Assembly: GCA_019454045.1 (NCBI GenBank)
Contig: SKCR01015048.1
Location: forward strand, 62,001 to 126,000
Direction of reading: 5' to 3'
DNA from: Zanthoxylum bungeanum
Lineage: Eukaryota; Streptophyta; Magnoliopsida; Sapindales; Rutaceae
Length of the DNA: 64,000 nt
How positions within the stretch are numbered: position 1 is the stretch's first letter; the number at the start of each line of letters is the position of its first letter. The translations under genes and the position numbers were made by a program. Below are positions 1 to 11,134 of the stretch, one piece after another. Below the pieces are notes generated by a model. That model was given only the letters and a program-made list of their open reading frames with translations. It was not told where the DNA came from and searched no databases.

Positions 1-470
1 TCATTTTATCTCTCTCCCTGGCCGAAAGCCATTTGCTTTTGCTTTTAAGAAATTCAAAAAGCAGAATGGCCACTGACATTTTCATTTTAATGGCAATTGG
101 CTTCTTCTCTCTGATCAGCTTGGCCGAAACCAAAACAATTTGTTCTCTTCCTTTTTGATTTGGCTTTTTGATTTGTTAAGGCCGAAAGCAATTGGCCTCT
201 GTCTTTTGAAGACATGCTGATTGCTTACTTCTCTCCATAGGACAAATCTGCTTCTCATTGGGAGATCAAATTTGTTCTATTTGTTCTTGCTAGCACATAT
301 GTGAGTCAAATGAAGGTGATATGGATACTCACCAATGAGCTTGGAAGCTTCAACATCCATGAAAAGTTTTCAACTCAACCGATCAATGTAAGTCCTCCGC
401 AACTTATTTTTGATTTTATTCACACACGAATCACGCTTAGAGATCTCGTGGCATGTCTAGGACACTTACA
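1..470 (+). mobile_element. Copia element A1, 5' LTR (3' part only)
   Basis: The window opens inside this LTR; its start lies to the left. It ends in ...ACTTACA directly before an initiator-Met type primer binding site at 472-483, which fixes both the LTR end and the + orientation. The same sequence recurs almost unchanged at 10261-10730, the other LTR copy of this element. No coding capacity is seen; the short ORF across 301-492 runs over the LTR/PBS junction and is not a gene. Confidence 0.85.
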
Positions 471-471
471 A

Positions 472-483
472 TGGTATCAGAGC
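472..483 (+). other. Primer binding site (tRNA-iMet type) of A1
   Basis: TGGTATCAGAGC is the classical plant Ty1/copia primer binding site, complementary to the 3' end of initiator methionine tRNA. It lies one base after the LTR end, so reverse transcription of A1 would start here. It anchors the + orientation of the element. Confidence 0.9.
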
Positions 484-2771
484 GAGATCTAAGCTTGATT
501 TAATTTCTAGGGTTTATGGACTTTAATTTGGGATTTTTGGCTTGGAGCTTGATTTTGCCTAAATTGATTGTTTGGTTGAGTTTATATGATGTTGAATTAG
601 ATTTGTATATCATTGGATTTGTGATAAAATGATTAGATCAAAAATCCCCAAAATCCATGCTTGGCCGAAAATACCCTAGGAAGCTCATGGTTTGATTTTT
701 TTAATTAAACAATTGGATATGTTGATTCACATGAAATTGAATATTAATTGTTGATTTAATTAGATTGAAATCAAAATTGGATGTTAATTTCAGTATTGTA
801 CCGTAAGATGTGAAGCATGTTATAGAATTGATTTTGCCCCAATTTTGTGTTGGACATGAATGCGGGAATAAGACATGATTAATTAGATTAAATTAATGTT
901 TTGGAAACATTAGGTTAATTAATTAATTATGGTGATTGCACTTTAATTGAATTAATATATAATTTGGAATGTTGTATTAATTTAATTGTTGTATTTGGGC
1001 TAATGGACTTGGTTGGGCCAAATTTTAGTCTTGGATTATATTTGGGCCTAAACCATTTCCATAAAGTCCAAAATATGACAATTGGGCCTTTAATAATTTA
1101 ATTGGGCCTAATGGGCCAAAATTGATTCTATGGCATAGGGTGATTCCTAAATGGGCCAAGGCTTTTGGGTTTGATCAATAATGGCCAAAGCCCACGCCTA
1201 AAGAATTAATTAAAAGCCCATTAGACTTTAATTGAATATTATTGGATACTAATTGGGCCTTTGAGACCCATTAAGACTGGATTTGGAATCCAAGTCTTTA
1301 AGGTACATAAATAAGTGTAATTGTTTAATTTGGAATTAAATATGAATTAGTTTGGGATACAATTTAAATTGGATTTAAAATTGTAGTTCGATATAATTCA
1401 AGAATACTTACTTTGAGTATTTATTCTTAAACGATTTTGACTCGCGCAAATCAAATCGTTGTATGAACATTTGATGGTCATTAATTAAAGATTAATTAAT
1501 TGTATTAGATTGATTGAATAACATGCTTTGTGTGAATACTTGGATGTATGTATGAATAATGTATATCAGATGGATATTAGAAGGGTGAGGGCAATTTTGG
1601 AAATTGTTGTAATAAATTTAGAATTTATTAAATTGGACTTGCGCGTCCAGCCTATTACCTCCTTTCTCATTGTATTTCTCTTATCACCAATTCCCCTTAA
1701 TGTAAATGAGGTTTCTTTAGAAGTATTATGTAATTGGATAGAAGTAAGAATAATGCTAGCGGGAGAGAGGAAAGAGAGAGATTTGTTCTAGGAATAAATT
1801 ATATTTATATCCATCCGCATATCATTATTAATTTATTTCGTGCCTTATTATGCTTTTAGAATGCATGCTTAAGGGTGTATGATGAGACATAATCAAAGAT
1901 AATAAATTGGTTGCCAATTTACGCGAAAAAACCCTCAACAAATATTAAGCGTTTTCCGTCCATTGAGTGATTCATTCTCAAGATCCAAGATTGGCACTGG
2001 TTTGTTGGCCAAAGTCAAGACTTTGTCCATCGCGGATGTGTTTGAATCATGAAGGCTTTGTTTCATATCGTATGTCTTGTCCAAGTTGTGAATTATTGGC
2101 CAAAGTCAAGATCACTTCTTGTCCATCGACATCGATTACGAAGCTTTCCAAAGTCAATGGGTCCCGCTTAACTGGAATCATTAAGCTTGTTGTGCCAAAG
2201 CCAAGGCTTAGTTTATTCAGAGGAAAAGGTTAGGAAAATATATTGGATATATTGGCATATATATTATATATATGTTTCGGACTTGGAGGTCCACCTACTG
2301 GATCTAGGAATTGGATGAGATCCAATTGATCTTAGAGATCTACCTAGTTAAGTTTCATACAACTTGTTGGCCAAAGTCAAGGTTGTGTGTTATTTAACGG
2401 GATCCTAGCCCACTAGGAAACTAGGTTTCCCGAGTACTCCACAGAGGGTTAGAGGCTCGCCGAAAAAATAGTGGGAGGCAAGTATTAAATTTGTAATTTC
2501 GTTTAGATACTTGTCAATATGCGCTCATTTCATTTTGCGTCATTAATTATTAAATATATTAGTTGGACTAATATTCAATTGTTGTTTTAATTAAATAGTT
2601 GGACTGTATTCAAACTACTTCATTTGTAGTTGGTATATAATTGGATTATAGTAATCAATTCATTTGAATATAACCAATCAATTGTAGTTGATTATATAGT
2701 TAGACTATAGTAATCATTATATTTAATTGTACCTGAAATCGTTGATTGGATAGTTGGACTATAGCAATCAA
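484..2771 (+). other. Long non-coding leader of copia element A1
   Basis: About 2.3 kb between PBS and gag with no convincing ORF; the ORFs at 1528-1791 and 1967-2233 have no recognisable domain. The leader holds a cluster of TGGGCC motifs at about 1000-1260 and repeats of TTGGCCAAAGTCAAG at about 2005, 2096 and 2367. A reverse-complement relative of this leader lies at about 5530-7797, so the two could pair over about 2.2 kb. A leader of this length is unusual for a copia element. Confidence 0.7.
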
Positions 2772-3240
2772 GATGACTGAAAGATTAGTGTCAAAGGACA
2801 TAATCCTAGGGAAAATATCTTTAACGACTTTAATTTCCAGATTGGGAATAGAACTTCAGGATAGTCCTGGAGCTGAGAAGTTATTCTATTTGATAGAGAA
2901 ACCTCTTGTGCATGAGCCCGGAGTTGAGCGAATAGTAGAACATGAGCTTAGAAAGACTCATTATGATGATAACTTTAGTGCTCAATCCGTTATGCACAAC
3001 CAGAGCTTCTTAAAATGACATATCCCAAGTTGTCTGATTAAACTATGGCAAACGGGGTCACTAGAAGTGTGACTGCCGTATGGACAAGGCAGACATGAAG
3101 GAAGTGAAAGCGGGACAAGGTTTCGGCTTCAAGAATGTTTGTTATAAACATGTTCACTACTAGTTTTAAAATTGGATTTTGATACTAGATGTGATACATG
3201 AATATATGTACTGATGTGCGGGATCTGCTAATAAGCAGGA
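2772..3240 (+). pseudogene. Copia gag remnant of A1
   Basis: From an ATG at 2772 the frame reads a degraded copia Gag N-terminal region: a segment like EKLFYLIEKPL, then an HYDDNFSAQSVM-like segment that corresponds to the common copia Gag pattern (K)H-x-DD-x-x-AQ-x-M. The frame stops at 3016-3018. The remainder up to about 3240 has lost its frame and no zinc knuckle can be read. Gag would form the virus-like particle; this copy cannot. The assignment rests on pattern resemblance, not on a database search. Confidence 0.55.
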
Positions 3241-4400
3241 AACTGGCTTCAGATGAGATCGACCTACAAGTCGGAAACAGGACGAGAGTCGCTGTTTTGG
3301 CCGTAGGAACCTAAGTTTTGGAACTGCCCTTGGGGCATGTACTTAAATTAGGAAACTGTTATAATGTACCTAGTTTGACTAGAAGCATTATCTCTATATC
3401 TAGTATAACCTGTTGCGGGTATACCTTTATATTCTAGAACACTAGGTGTTTTATTTATAAAGATAATATTGAGATAAACACATTAGATGTGAATAACAAT
3501 ATTTATATTTAGAATATAAATTAATCTCATACATATAACATGACAAACAAATAGCTCAAACTGAATTAATCAAATGAGACTTATTTGTGGCATTGTCATC
3601 TGAGACACATTAACAAGACTCGTATATCCACACTTTCGAAGAGTGGATACTAGGACAGATTTGATTCTAATTCAAATGATGTCTACGAATCTAGTTTAAT
3701 TAGGCAAAGTGCCTAAAACACCTTTTACTTGGTAAAAGTGCAAGTGCCACTGATCTGTTACCCCTCGTTCATAGTGACGTAAGTGGGCCCATATCTAGCT
3801 AGGCTAGAGGTGGGTATGAATACTTCGTAACCTTTACGGATATGGCATCGCGTTATGGTTATGTGTATCTTATGAAACACAAGTCGGAAACTTTTGAGTA
3901 ATTCAAAGAGTTTCAACACGAAGTAAGAAAACATACCGGTAAAAGTATTAGAACATTGCGGTCAGACCATGATGGACAATACTTAAACAGATGAGTCACT
4001 CTGAGCTACCAATTTCCTTCTGAGGATACGCATTAAACAGTGCAAACTTATTTTGAATAACGTTCCATTAAAATCTGTTAGACAGATTTCATATTAGATA
4101 TGAACAGGAAAGAAATCGGGTTTCTCATTCCTGAAGATTTGGGAATGCTGGGCATATATTTGGATGGTACCAAACTAGAACCCAAATCGGATAAGTGCCT
4201 ATTTGTAGGTTGTCCTAGGGAAACCAAAGTATAGTACTTATACAACTCACAAGAGAACAATGTAATTGTTGCTCTCCATGCGATTTCCTAAGAGGAATTC
4301 CTATATGCAGTGGTAAGTGGGAGGAAAGTAAAACTCGATGAAAAATCAGAGTAATACTGTTCCAGGCACCGAGTCCTTACGGAACACAAATATTTCATCA
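3241..4400 (+). pseudogene. Copia pol remnant of A1: post-protease region, GAG-pre-integrase, integrase
   Basis: Several short copia-like blocks appear in order across different frames. At about 3250-3330 is a block reading TRVAVLAVGT, typical of the region after the protease. At about 3590-3640 an LWHCHLRHINKT-like stretch gives the H...H of the GAG-pre-integrase zinc motif. At about 3815-3980 comes integrase core, with FVTFTD (an acidic catalytic position), SRYGYVYLMKHKSE, and later LRSDHDGQYL (the second acidic position). Stops and frame changes separate the blocks, so no functional polyprotein remains. Confidence 0.7.
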
Positions 4401-4637
4401 GGGATGAAACTGTACCAATAATCTTCGAATACACAAGAACCGCGTAGGTCGAAGAGAGTCAGAAAACAACCTGGGAGGTATGGGTTTCTGATCTCACCTC
4501 ATGTAGACCTCAATCTTATTGAGGAAGACAAACCGGCTACGTATGAGGAAATGATACAAGGTATCGACTCCTTTTATGGAAAAATGCCATTAAGTTCGAA
4601 ATGGATTCCATGTATATCAACTAAGTTTGGATACTAG

Positions 4638-5162
4638 TTGATGTACCAGAAGACATTGTGCCTATTGGTATTATATAAGTCTTCAAGGAAGACATATATG
4701 GATGGCAACAAACAAATGTACACAGTTAGGCTTGTACAGAAAGGGTATCGTCAAAGACATAGTGTTGACTACGATGAAACTTTTTCACTTGTTTCCACGA
4801 TTAAATCCATTCGGATAATGCTTGCAATAACTGTATATTTCGTTTATGAAATATGTCAGCTAGAAGCCAAAATCGCTTTCCTTAACGGAAACCTTTTGGA
4901 GGATGGGTATATACATCCTTACGGTTTTGTCGGGCTAAAACATGTAAACAAGGTTTGCAAGTTAAATCGATACATTTATGGATTGAAGCAAGCATTGCGT
5001 TCTTGGAACCAATGTTTTGATAAGATCATAATGGTATATAATTTCATTCAAAATGAATATAATTCTTGTGTATATAAGAGGGTTAGTGGGAGTGCACTGA
5101 CAATCACTGTCCTATACATTGATGATGTATTGCTTCTTAGCAAAAACATTCCCATAATATAA
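4638..5162 (+). pseudogene. Copia reverse transcriptase remnant of A1
   Basis: This 174-codon open frame carries reverse transcriptase motifs in order: RLVQKGYRQ, DYDETFSLV, AFLNGNLLEDGY, CKLNRYIYGLKQA (YGLKQ block) and the catalytic YIDDVLL near its end. It aligns by eye with the Ty1/copia RVT_2 domain. The enzyme would copy element RNA into cDNA in the virus-like particle. The frame starts and ends inside the polyprotein, has lost its integrase junction and stops shortly after the catalytic Asp pair, so it is a relic. Confidence 0.85.
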
Positions 5163-5510
5163 TCGTTGAAAGCTTGGCTTTCATTAAAATTCTCCATGGA
5201 ATATCTGAGAGAAGCAAGCTTTATTCTAGGAATAAAGATCTACTGGGATAGATCTAGGAAGCTGCTGACACTTTCTCAGTGTTCGTATGTTTTGAAATGT
5301 ACTTGACCTGATGTCTCATATGCTTTGAGCATATGTAGACGGTATAAGGCCAATCCAAGTGATGGTCACTGGATTGAAATTTAGAACATCCTTGAGTATC
5401 TTGGATGAACCAAGGATGCTTTCTGAGCATGTGGGGAAATGAGAACTTGAGGTAGCTAGGTTCACCACTGCAAGTTTCCAAACCGATGAAACGACTATAA
5501 GTCGCAATAC
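5163..5510 (+). pseudogene. Copia RT C-terminus and RNase H start of A1, truncated
   Basis: Downstream frames keep traces of the conserved copia block after the catalytic motif (FILGIKIYWDRSRKLLTLSQ at about 5220-5280) and the start of RNase H (SFQTDE at about 5475-5495). The reading breaks off near 5510, where the sequence changes to the inverted leader of A2. The missing RNase H C-terminus, PPT and LTR start were probably removed by a deletion. Confidence 0.7.
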
Positions 5511-7797
5511 AGTCCAACTATAAATGAGGGGTAAAATTCAAATATATTGATTACTATAATCCAATTATATAATCAACTATAAATGAAGTAGTTTGAATAC
5601 AGTCCAACTGTTTAATTAAAACAACAATAAATATTAGTCCAACTAATATATAATTTATTTGACGAATGATATTTGATTGAGCGCGTATAGCAAGTAACTA
5701 AACGAATATTGCAAATCTAATACTTGCCTCCCATTATTTTTCGGCGAGCCTCTAACCCTCTGTGGAGTACTCGGGAAACCTAGTTTCCTAGTGGGCTAGG
5801 ATCCCGTTAAATAACACACAATCTTGACTTTGGCCAACAAATTGTATGATACTTAACTAGGTAGATCTCTAAGATCAATTGGATCCCATCCAATTCCTAG
5901 ATCCAGTAGGTGGACATCCAAGTCCGAAACATATATCTTATATATGCCAATATATCGAATATATTACCTAACCTTTTTCCTCTGAATCAACTAAGCCTTG
6001 GCTTTGGCACAACAAACTTAATGATCCCAGTTAAGCGGAACCCATTGACATGGAAAGCTTCGTAATCAATGTCGATGGACAAGAAGTAATCTTGACTTTG
6101 GCTAAAAAATCACGACTTGGACAAGACACAGATATGGAACAAAACTCTCATGATTCAAACACATCAGCAATTGACAAAGGTCTTGACTTTGGCCAACAAA
6201 CCAATGCCAACTTTGGATCTTGAGTAAGAATCACTCAATGGAAGGAAAAACGCTTAATATGTTTTGAGGGTTTTTCGCGTGCAAATTGGCAACCAATTTA
6301 TTATCTTTCATTAGGTCTCATCATACACCCTTAAGCATGCATTCTAAAAGCATAATAAGGCGCGATAAATAGATAAATTAATAATGATATGCAGATGGAT
6401 ATCTCACAAATTGTTCCTAGAACAAATCACTCCATTTCCTCTCCCCGGCTAGAACTATTCTAACTCCTACCCAATTATATAATACAATAAAGAAACCTCA
6501 TTTACATTGAGGGGAATTGGTGAGAAGAGAAATACAATGAGAAAGGAGATAAAAGGCTGGACACGCAGGTCCAATTAAATAAATTCTAAATTTATTACAA
6601 TTTCCAAAATTGCCCTCGCCCTTCTAATATCCATCCGATATACATTATTCATACAACACATTCATGTATTCATACAAATCATGTTATTCAATCAATCAAA
6701 TCCAATTAATTAATCTTTGAATTAATGACCATCCAATGTTCAAACAACGATTTGATTTGCGTGAGTCAAACTCGTTTAAGAATAAATACTCAAAGTAAGT
6801 ATTCTTGAATTATATTGAACTACAACTTTAAATCCAATTTATTTGTATTCAATACTAATTCCAATTTAATTCCAAATTAAATATATACACTTACTTATAA
6901 GCCTTAAAGACTTGGATTTCAAATTCAATCTTAATGGGTCTCAAAGGCCCAATAACATCCAATGTCATTTTAATTAAAGTCCAATGGGCTTTTAATTAAT
7001 TCTTAAGGCATGGGCTTTGGCCATAATGGATCAAACCCAAAATGCCAAGGCCCAATAGGAATCACCCTATTGCCAACAAATCAATTTAGGCCCATTAGGC
7101 CCAATTAAATTCTTTAAAGGGCCAAGTGATGTATTTGGACTTTATAGAATTGGTTTTGGGCCCAATTGGATCCAATCCAAAATTCCAAAACCAAACTTGG
7201 TCAAACCAAGCCCATTAAGCCCAAATACACACTTTTAGCCCAATTCTTAATTAAAGGCTTATTAACATAATTATAATATTCCAAATATCACAATTACTTT
7301 AATTAAAGTGTATTAGCCATGATTAATTAATTAAACTCAATAATTCCAAAATACCAATTAACTTAATTAATCATGCTTAATCCATCGATTTATGCTTAAC
7401 ATAAATTGACGCCAAAATTCATCATTTCATGCTCAACAAAAAATTGAATCCAAAACACATCATTTCATGCTCAACATGCTCTTTGATTTTAACATAAACT
7501 TTATTGACTTTGATTCCAATCCAATCAAACCAACAATCAACATTTAAACATGCATTTAAACACATCATTTCATGTTACAAAAATAAAAAAACTGCAGTCT
7601 ACTGCACAGTGAAATTCGGCCATGTGAAGAAATTTTTAATTTTTGATTCATTTGATTTGTTTCAAATCTAATCATGCATAAATCTAAGTTATCATATTCT
7701 AAGCATGCTCAAAGCATCAATTTGAAAGAATCATGTTCAAAAATAAAAGCCCCAAATTTTAGTCTCATTAACCCTAAAATGTTCATGCTTAAAATTG
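5511..7797 (-). other. Inverted leader of copia element A2
   Basis: Reverse complement relative of the A1 leader at about 484-2660; for example the block with GTTTCCCGAGTACTCC near 2430 reappears inverted near 5770. Indels and substitutions are frequent, so this is a related subfamily and not a recent duplicate. It carries the same GGCCCA cluster (about 6945-7230) and the CTTGACTTTGGCCAA repeats. There is no coding capacity. It runs into a minus-strand PBS at 7798-7810. Confidence 0.75.
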
Positions 7798-7810
7798 GCT
7801 CTTGATACCA
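7798..7810 (-). other. Primer binding site (tRNA-iMet type) of A2
   Basis: On the minus strand this reads TGGTATCAAGAGC, the usual copia PBS with one inserted A, one base from the LTR end at 7812. It shows that A2 points left, opposite to A1. Confidence 0.85.
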
Positions 7811-7811
7811 T

Positions 7812-9751
7812 TGTTAGTGTTCCTAGAACATGCCAAGGATCTAATAAGCATGAAAACATGTTTATAAATTCAAAATAAGTTGCAGAATTACTTACATTGA
7901 ATGGATTTGAGCTTTTAAAATTTTGAGAAGAAGATCTCCAAGATGCTTCCTTTGTTGATTCCAAGCTTTGAGTTGAAGATCTCCAAGATCCTTCCTTTGT
8001 TGATTCCAAGCTTTGAGTTGGTTTCCCTATCAACTTTGTTGATTTGTGAAGTGCTAGCTCCTTTGAAATTGCAACAAAATCAAAGAGAAGAAAGGCTCAA
8101 GTTCACGCCCATGGAGGAGAGTATTAGCGTTTTCATTTTGTTCCATGTGTGTTTTTTGTGATGCTTACAGACAATGAGAGAGATAGAAGAGTTTTAGGTA
8201 AAACCAATTTACCCTTTTACCTAAACAAGGTAGTTGGGTAAATGGTTTCACCAAAACCATTCCAAGGTAGTTGGATGGTGGCTGGCTTGGCATAAATGCC
8301 AACTACCCTCCCAACTACCACATGTGAAGTGGGCCCCACATTTGAATTCAAAATTCAAATGTCTCTACGAATATTTGCCGCGGCTAGGTTCCGTTTAATC
8401 CGATTAAACGAACTTTCATCGCTAAATAATTAAATCTAATTAAATTAAATAACGATGCCTAGCAAATATATTACGAACGTCGTCTACGAATTAATTCTAA
8501 ATTAATTCGTTCGTTCGCATTAAAGTCCAACTTTAATTTCGTAATGAAATCCAATTCATATTAATATATCCGATATATTAATTTTAGCCCATACGAATAA
8601 ATTAAATAGAAAAATCAAATTTAACTATTAAATTTATTTTACCGATTAATTCCAAATTAATCGCGTTCTCTCTCTTCCGAACACATTTAATCCCAGATTA
8701 AATAATACCTCAATTAATCCCATATTAATTTTCTCTCTCTTAATTAATCCCAGATTAATTCTCTCTCTTGATTAATCCCAGATTAATTCTAATTAAATCA
8801 ACTGTCATCGGTGAATCTTTGGGAAGCGACCCAAGAGATCCCTGGATATGTTGGCAGTAAATACGGTCATCGGATTATCCGAATATGTGCGTACCTCGTA
8901 CCACATGCTTACCGATTTACAAGACATGGTTGGCTTCTAGCAAAGCACCGTGCCTACCCAATTCTCCAGAAATATTCTTACTGGAATATATAATCTATGT
9001 CAGGCGTAGTATACGTAGTATTGCGTATGTCGATCCAGTATCGAATGTCACGTGCTAGGCCTGGGGCTGGAACTGTGTCTGTCCCGTACGAAGCACATGT
9101 CGGATGTCTGGTAACTAGTCTCTATTATCGGATATACATGACCTAGTCACAATATCCCGATGACTGCAGTACTTAAGAGCACTAGTACCGTATCCTACGT
9201 GACATCATCTCCACTGTGACTGGAGTGATACTTTCGTCTCGACATCACACCCAATACACTACGATTCTCAATATACCCAGCAGAGGCGTACACAGAACCG
9301 GTTAAAGCCCTGATATCGGACTTCCATAGACACATAGTCATACTACCAATGGAATTCCGAGGGGTCTATCCAGAGCGAAGCTATTTCCCCACCATCGGTA
9401 AACACAACCTCCTATCACACTTGCATAAGTATCCAATACTTAAATATATGAGAACTATGTCGTTGTGCTCCCACAACGCGCACAAGTACAATACTAGTCT
9501 ATTCCGCATTATCGATTTCCAGTCTCGATAATACTATGACTAGGGATATTTAATGATTAATCCTTCGAGGACTGATACTGTCTCATATCATCTCAATCCA
9601 CGAACTAATCATAGGGACCTCCTATCATTTATACATCTAGGTGATCTAATCACAAATGATAAGAGCGCAATCTCCTTGTCACATAGTTAATTTGTACAAC
9701 AACACCATGATCTGTACAAATAGTGATGCTATGGGTCATAACTGTCCAACA
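7812..9751 (-). mobile_element. Copia element A2, 5' LTR
   Basis: On the minus strand the LTR starts TGTTGGACAGTTATGACC (at 9751) and ends in ...ACACTAACA at 7812, next to the PBS, giving a 1940-bp LTR with TG...CA ends. The interior holds a chain of short palindromes of the form ATTAATCCCAGATTAAT (about 8390-8800). Its U5 end differs clearly from that of A1, so A1 and A2 are different subfamilies. The matching second LTR of A2 is missing. Confidence 0.85.
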
Positions 9752-10730
9752 TTAATCTGGGATTAATTGCGTAGAGAATTTATCTGGGATTAAATTCGTC
9801 GAAAGGAGAGAACGCGATTAATTTTGAATTAATCGGTAAAATAAATTTAATAGTTAAATTAGATTTTACTATTTAATTTATTTAATTGGGCTAAATAATA
9901 TATTAGATATATTAATTGAAATCGGATTTCAATGGGAAATTAAATTGGATTTTAATTTTAGGGAACGAATTAATTTGGAATTAATTCGCGAGCGATTTTC
10001 GTAATAATTTTATTGGGTATTATTATTTAATTAAATCGGATTTAATTAAGCCGCAACGAAAATTCATTTGGTTGGATTAAACGAACCGGGCCCAAATTGT
10101 GTTGTGTAAGCCAACCAAATTTTGAATTAAATGGGTGGGACCCATGACTTACATCAATTGTCAATAATTGATGTAAGTGGTTGGTAATGAAATAAATTAG
10201 ATTTGATATACACCATACCTACCAAATACATGATACAATTAATTAAAGAATTTTGGAAATTCATTTTATCTCTCTCTCTGGCCGAAAGCCATTTGCTTTT
10301 GCTTTTAAGAAATTCAAAAGGCAGAAAGGCCACTGACATTTTCATTTTAATGGAAATTGGCTTATTCTCTCTGATCAGCTTGGCCGAAACCAAAACAATT
10401 TGTTCTCTTCATTTTTGATTTGGCTTTTTGATTTGTTAAGGCCGAAAGTAATTGGCCTCTGTCTTCTGAAGACATGCCGATTGCTTACTTCTCTCCATAG
10501 GATAAATTTGCTTCTCCTTGGGAGATCAAATTTGTTCCATTTGTTCTTGCTAGCACATATGGGAGTCCAATGAAGGTGATAAGGATACTCACCAATGAGC
10601 TTGGAAGCTTCAATATCCATGAAAAGTTTTGAACTCAACCGATCAATGTAAGTCCTCCGCAACTTATTTTTGATTTTATTCACACACGAATCACGCTTAG
10701 AGATCCCGTGGCATGTATAGGACATTTACA
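9752..10730 (+). mobile_element. Copia element A1, truncated LTR (probable 3' LTR)
   Basis: From 10261 to 10730 this is nearly identical to 1-470, in the same orientation, and ends in ...CATTTACA. The 5' part begins abruptly at the A2 LTR terminus, so the first part of the LTR is missing. The simplest reading is that A2 inserted into the A1 3' LTR and a later deletion removed the A1 PPT and LTR start together with the other half of A2. No coding capacity. Confidence 0.75.
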
Positions 10731-10836
10731 TGTGTAACCTAAACAAATGCACATGTGTGAACCTGTAATATATATAAATCTATCTCAACAATGGTCATAA
10801 GCATGATTTGTACATAATTGCCACATTTCTTTTATT

Positions 10837-10895
<59 letters not shown>

Positions 10896-10999
10896 TTTCT
10901 CATATACAACATATTAAATATAGATCGTTTATTTCTAAGTGAATGCACTAAACATAGCTCCGACCTTATAGCGTATTACATGACATCTAAACATTGTGG
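10731..10999. other. Possible non-transposon flank between A1 and B1
   Basis: This 269-bp AT-rich segment lies between the end of the A1 LTR and the start of the B1 LTR. It resembles no other part of the window and could be the old host target DNA. Apart from the (AT)n tract nothing is recognisable. Confidence 0.5.
10845..10892. repeat. (AT)24 microsatellite
   Basis: 48 bases of uninterrupted AT dinucleotide. The Tyr/Ile-alternating ORF that crosses it on the + strand is an artefact of the repeat. Confidence 0.95.
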
Positions 11000-11134
11000 T
11001 GTTGGGGCAGATGTGGAACCCCTAGGGTCGGATCAGTGTCCCGTACAGCGGAAATAGGTATAACCCTGTGGTTATTGAGTATGAGTGTATTTTTAAATAA
11101 TTTAATGGAATAAAATATTTCATTATGAGTATAT
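11000..11134 (-). mobile_element. Copia element B1, 3' LTR, left fragment
   Basis: Starts TGTTGGGGCAGATGTGG, the outer LTR edge of family B (compare 33110 and 56576). It is interrupted after 135 bp by element A3, whose target duplication TATAT occupies 11130-11134, and continues at 30126. On the minus strand this is the LTR 3' end. Confidence 0.85.

Noticed and set aside
1528..2233. Short ORFs in the A1 leader as genes
   Set aside because: They are not kept in the related A2 leader and show no domain; the region is leader between PBS and gag.
484..9751. The A1/A2 inverted repeat as a product of self-primed reverse transcription of one element
   Set aside because: The LTR of A2 (7812-9751) and the LTR of A1 (1-470, 9752-10730) differ strongly toward their ends, so these are two subfamilies and not one copied end.
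10818..11057. 79-codon ORF across the AT repeat
   Set aside because: Tyr-Ile alternation comes from (AT)n; the remainder crosses into the B1 LTR.
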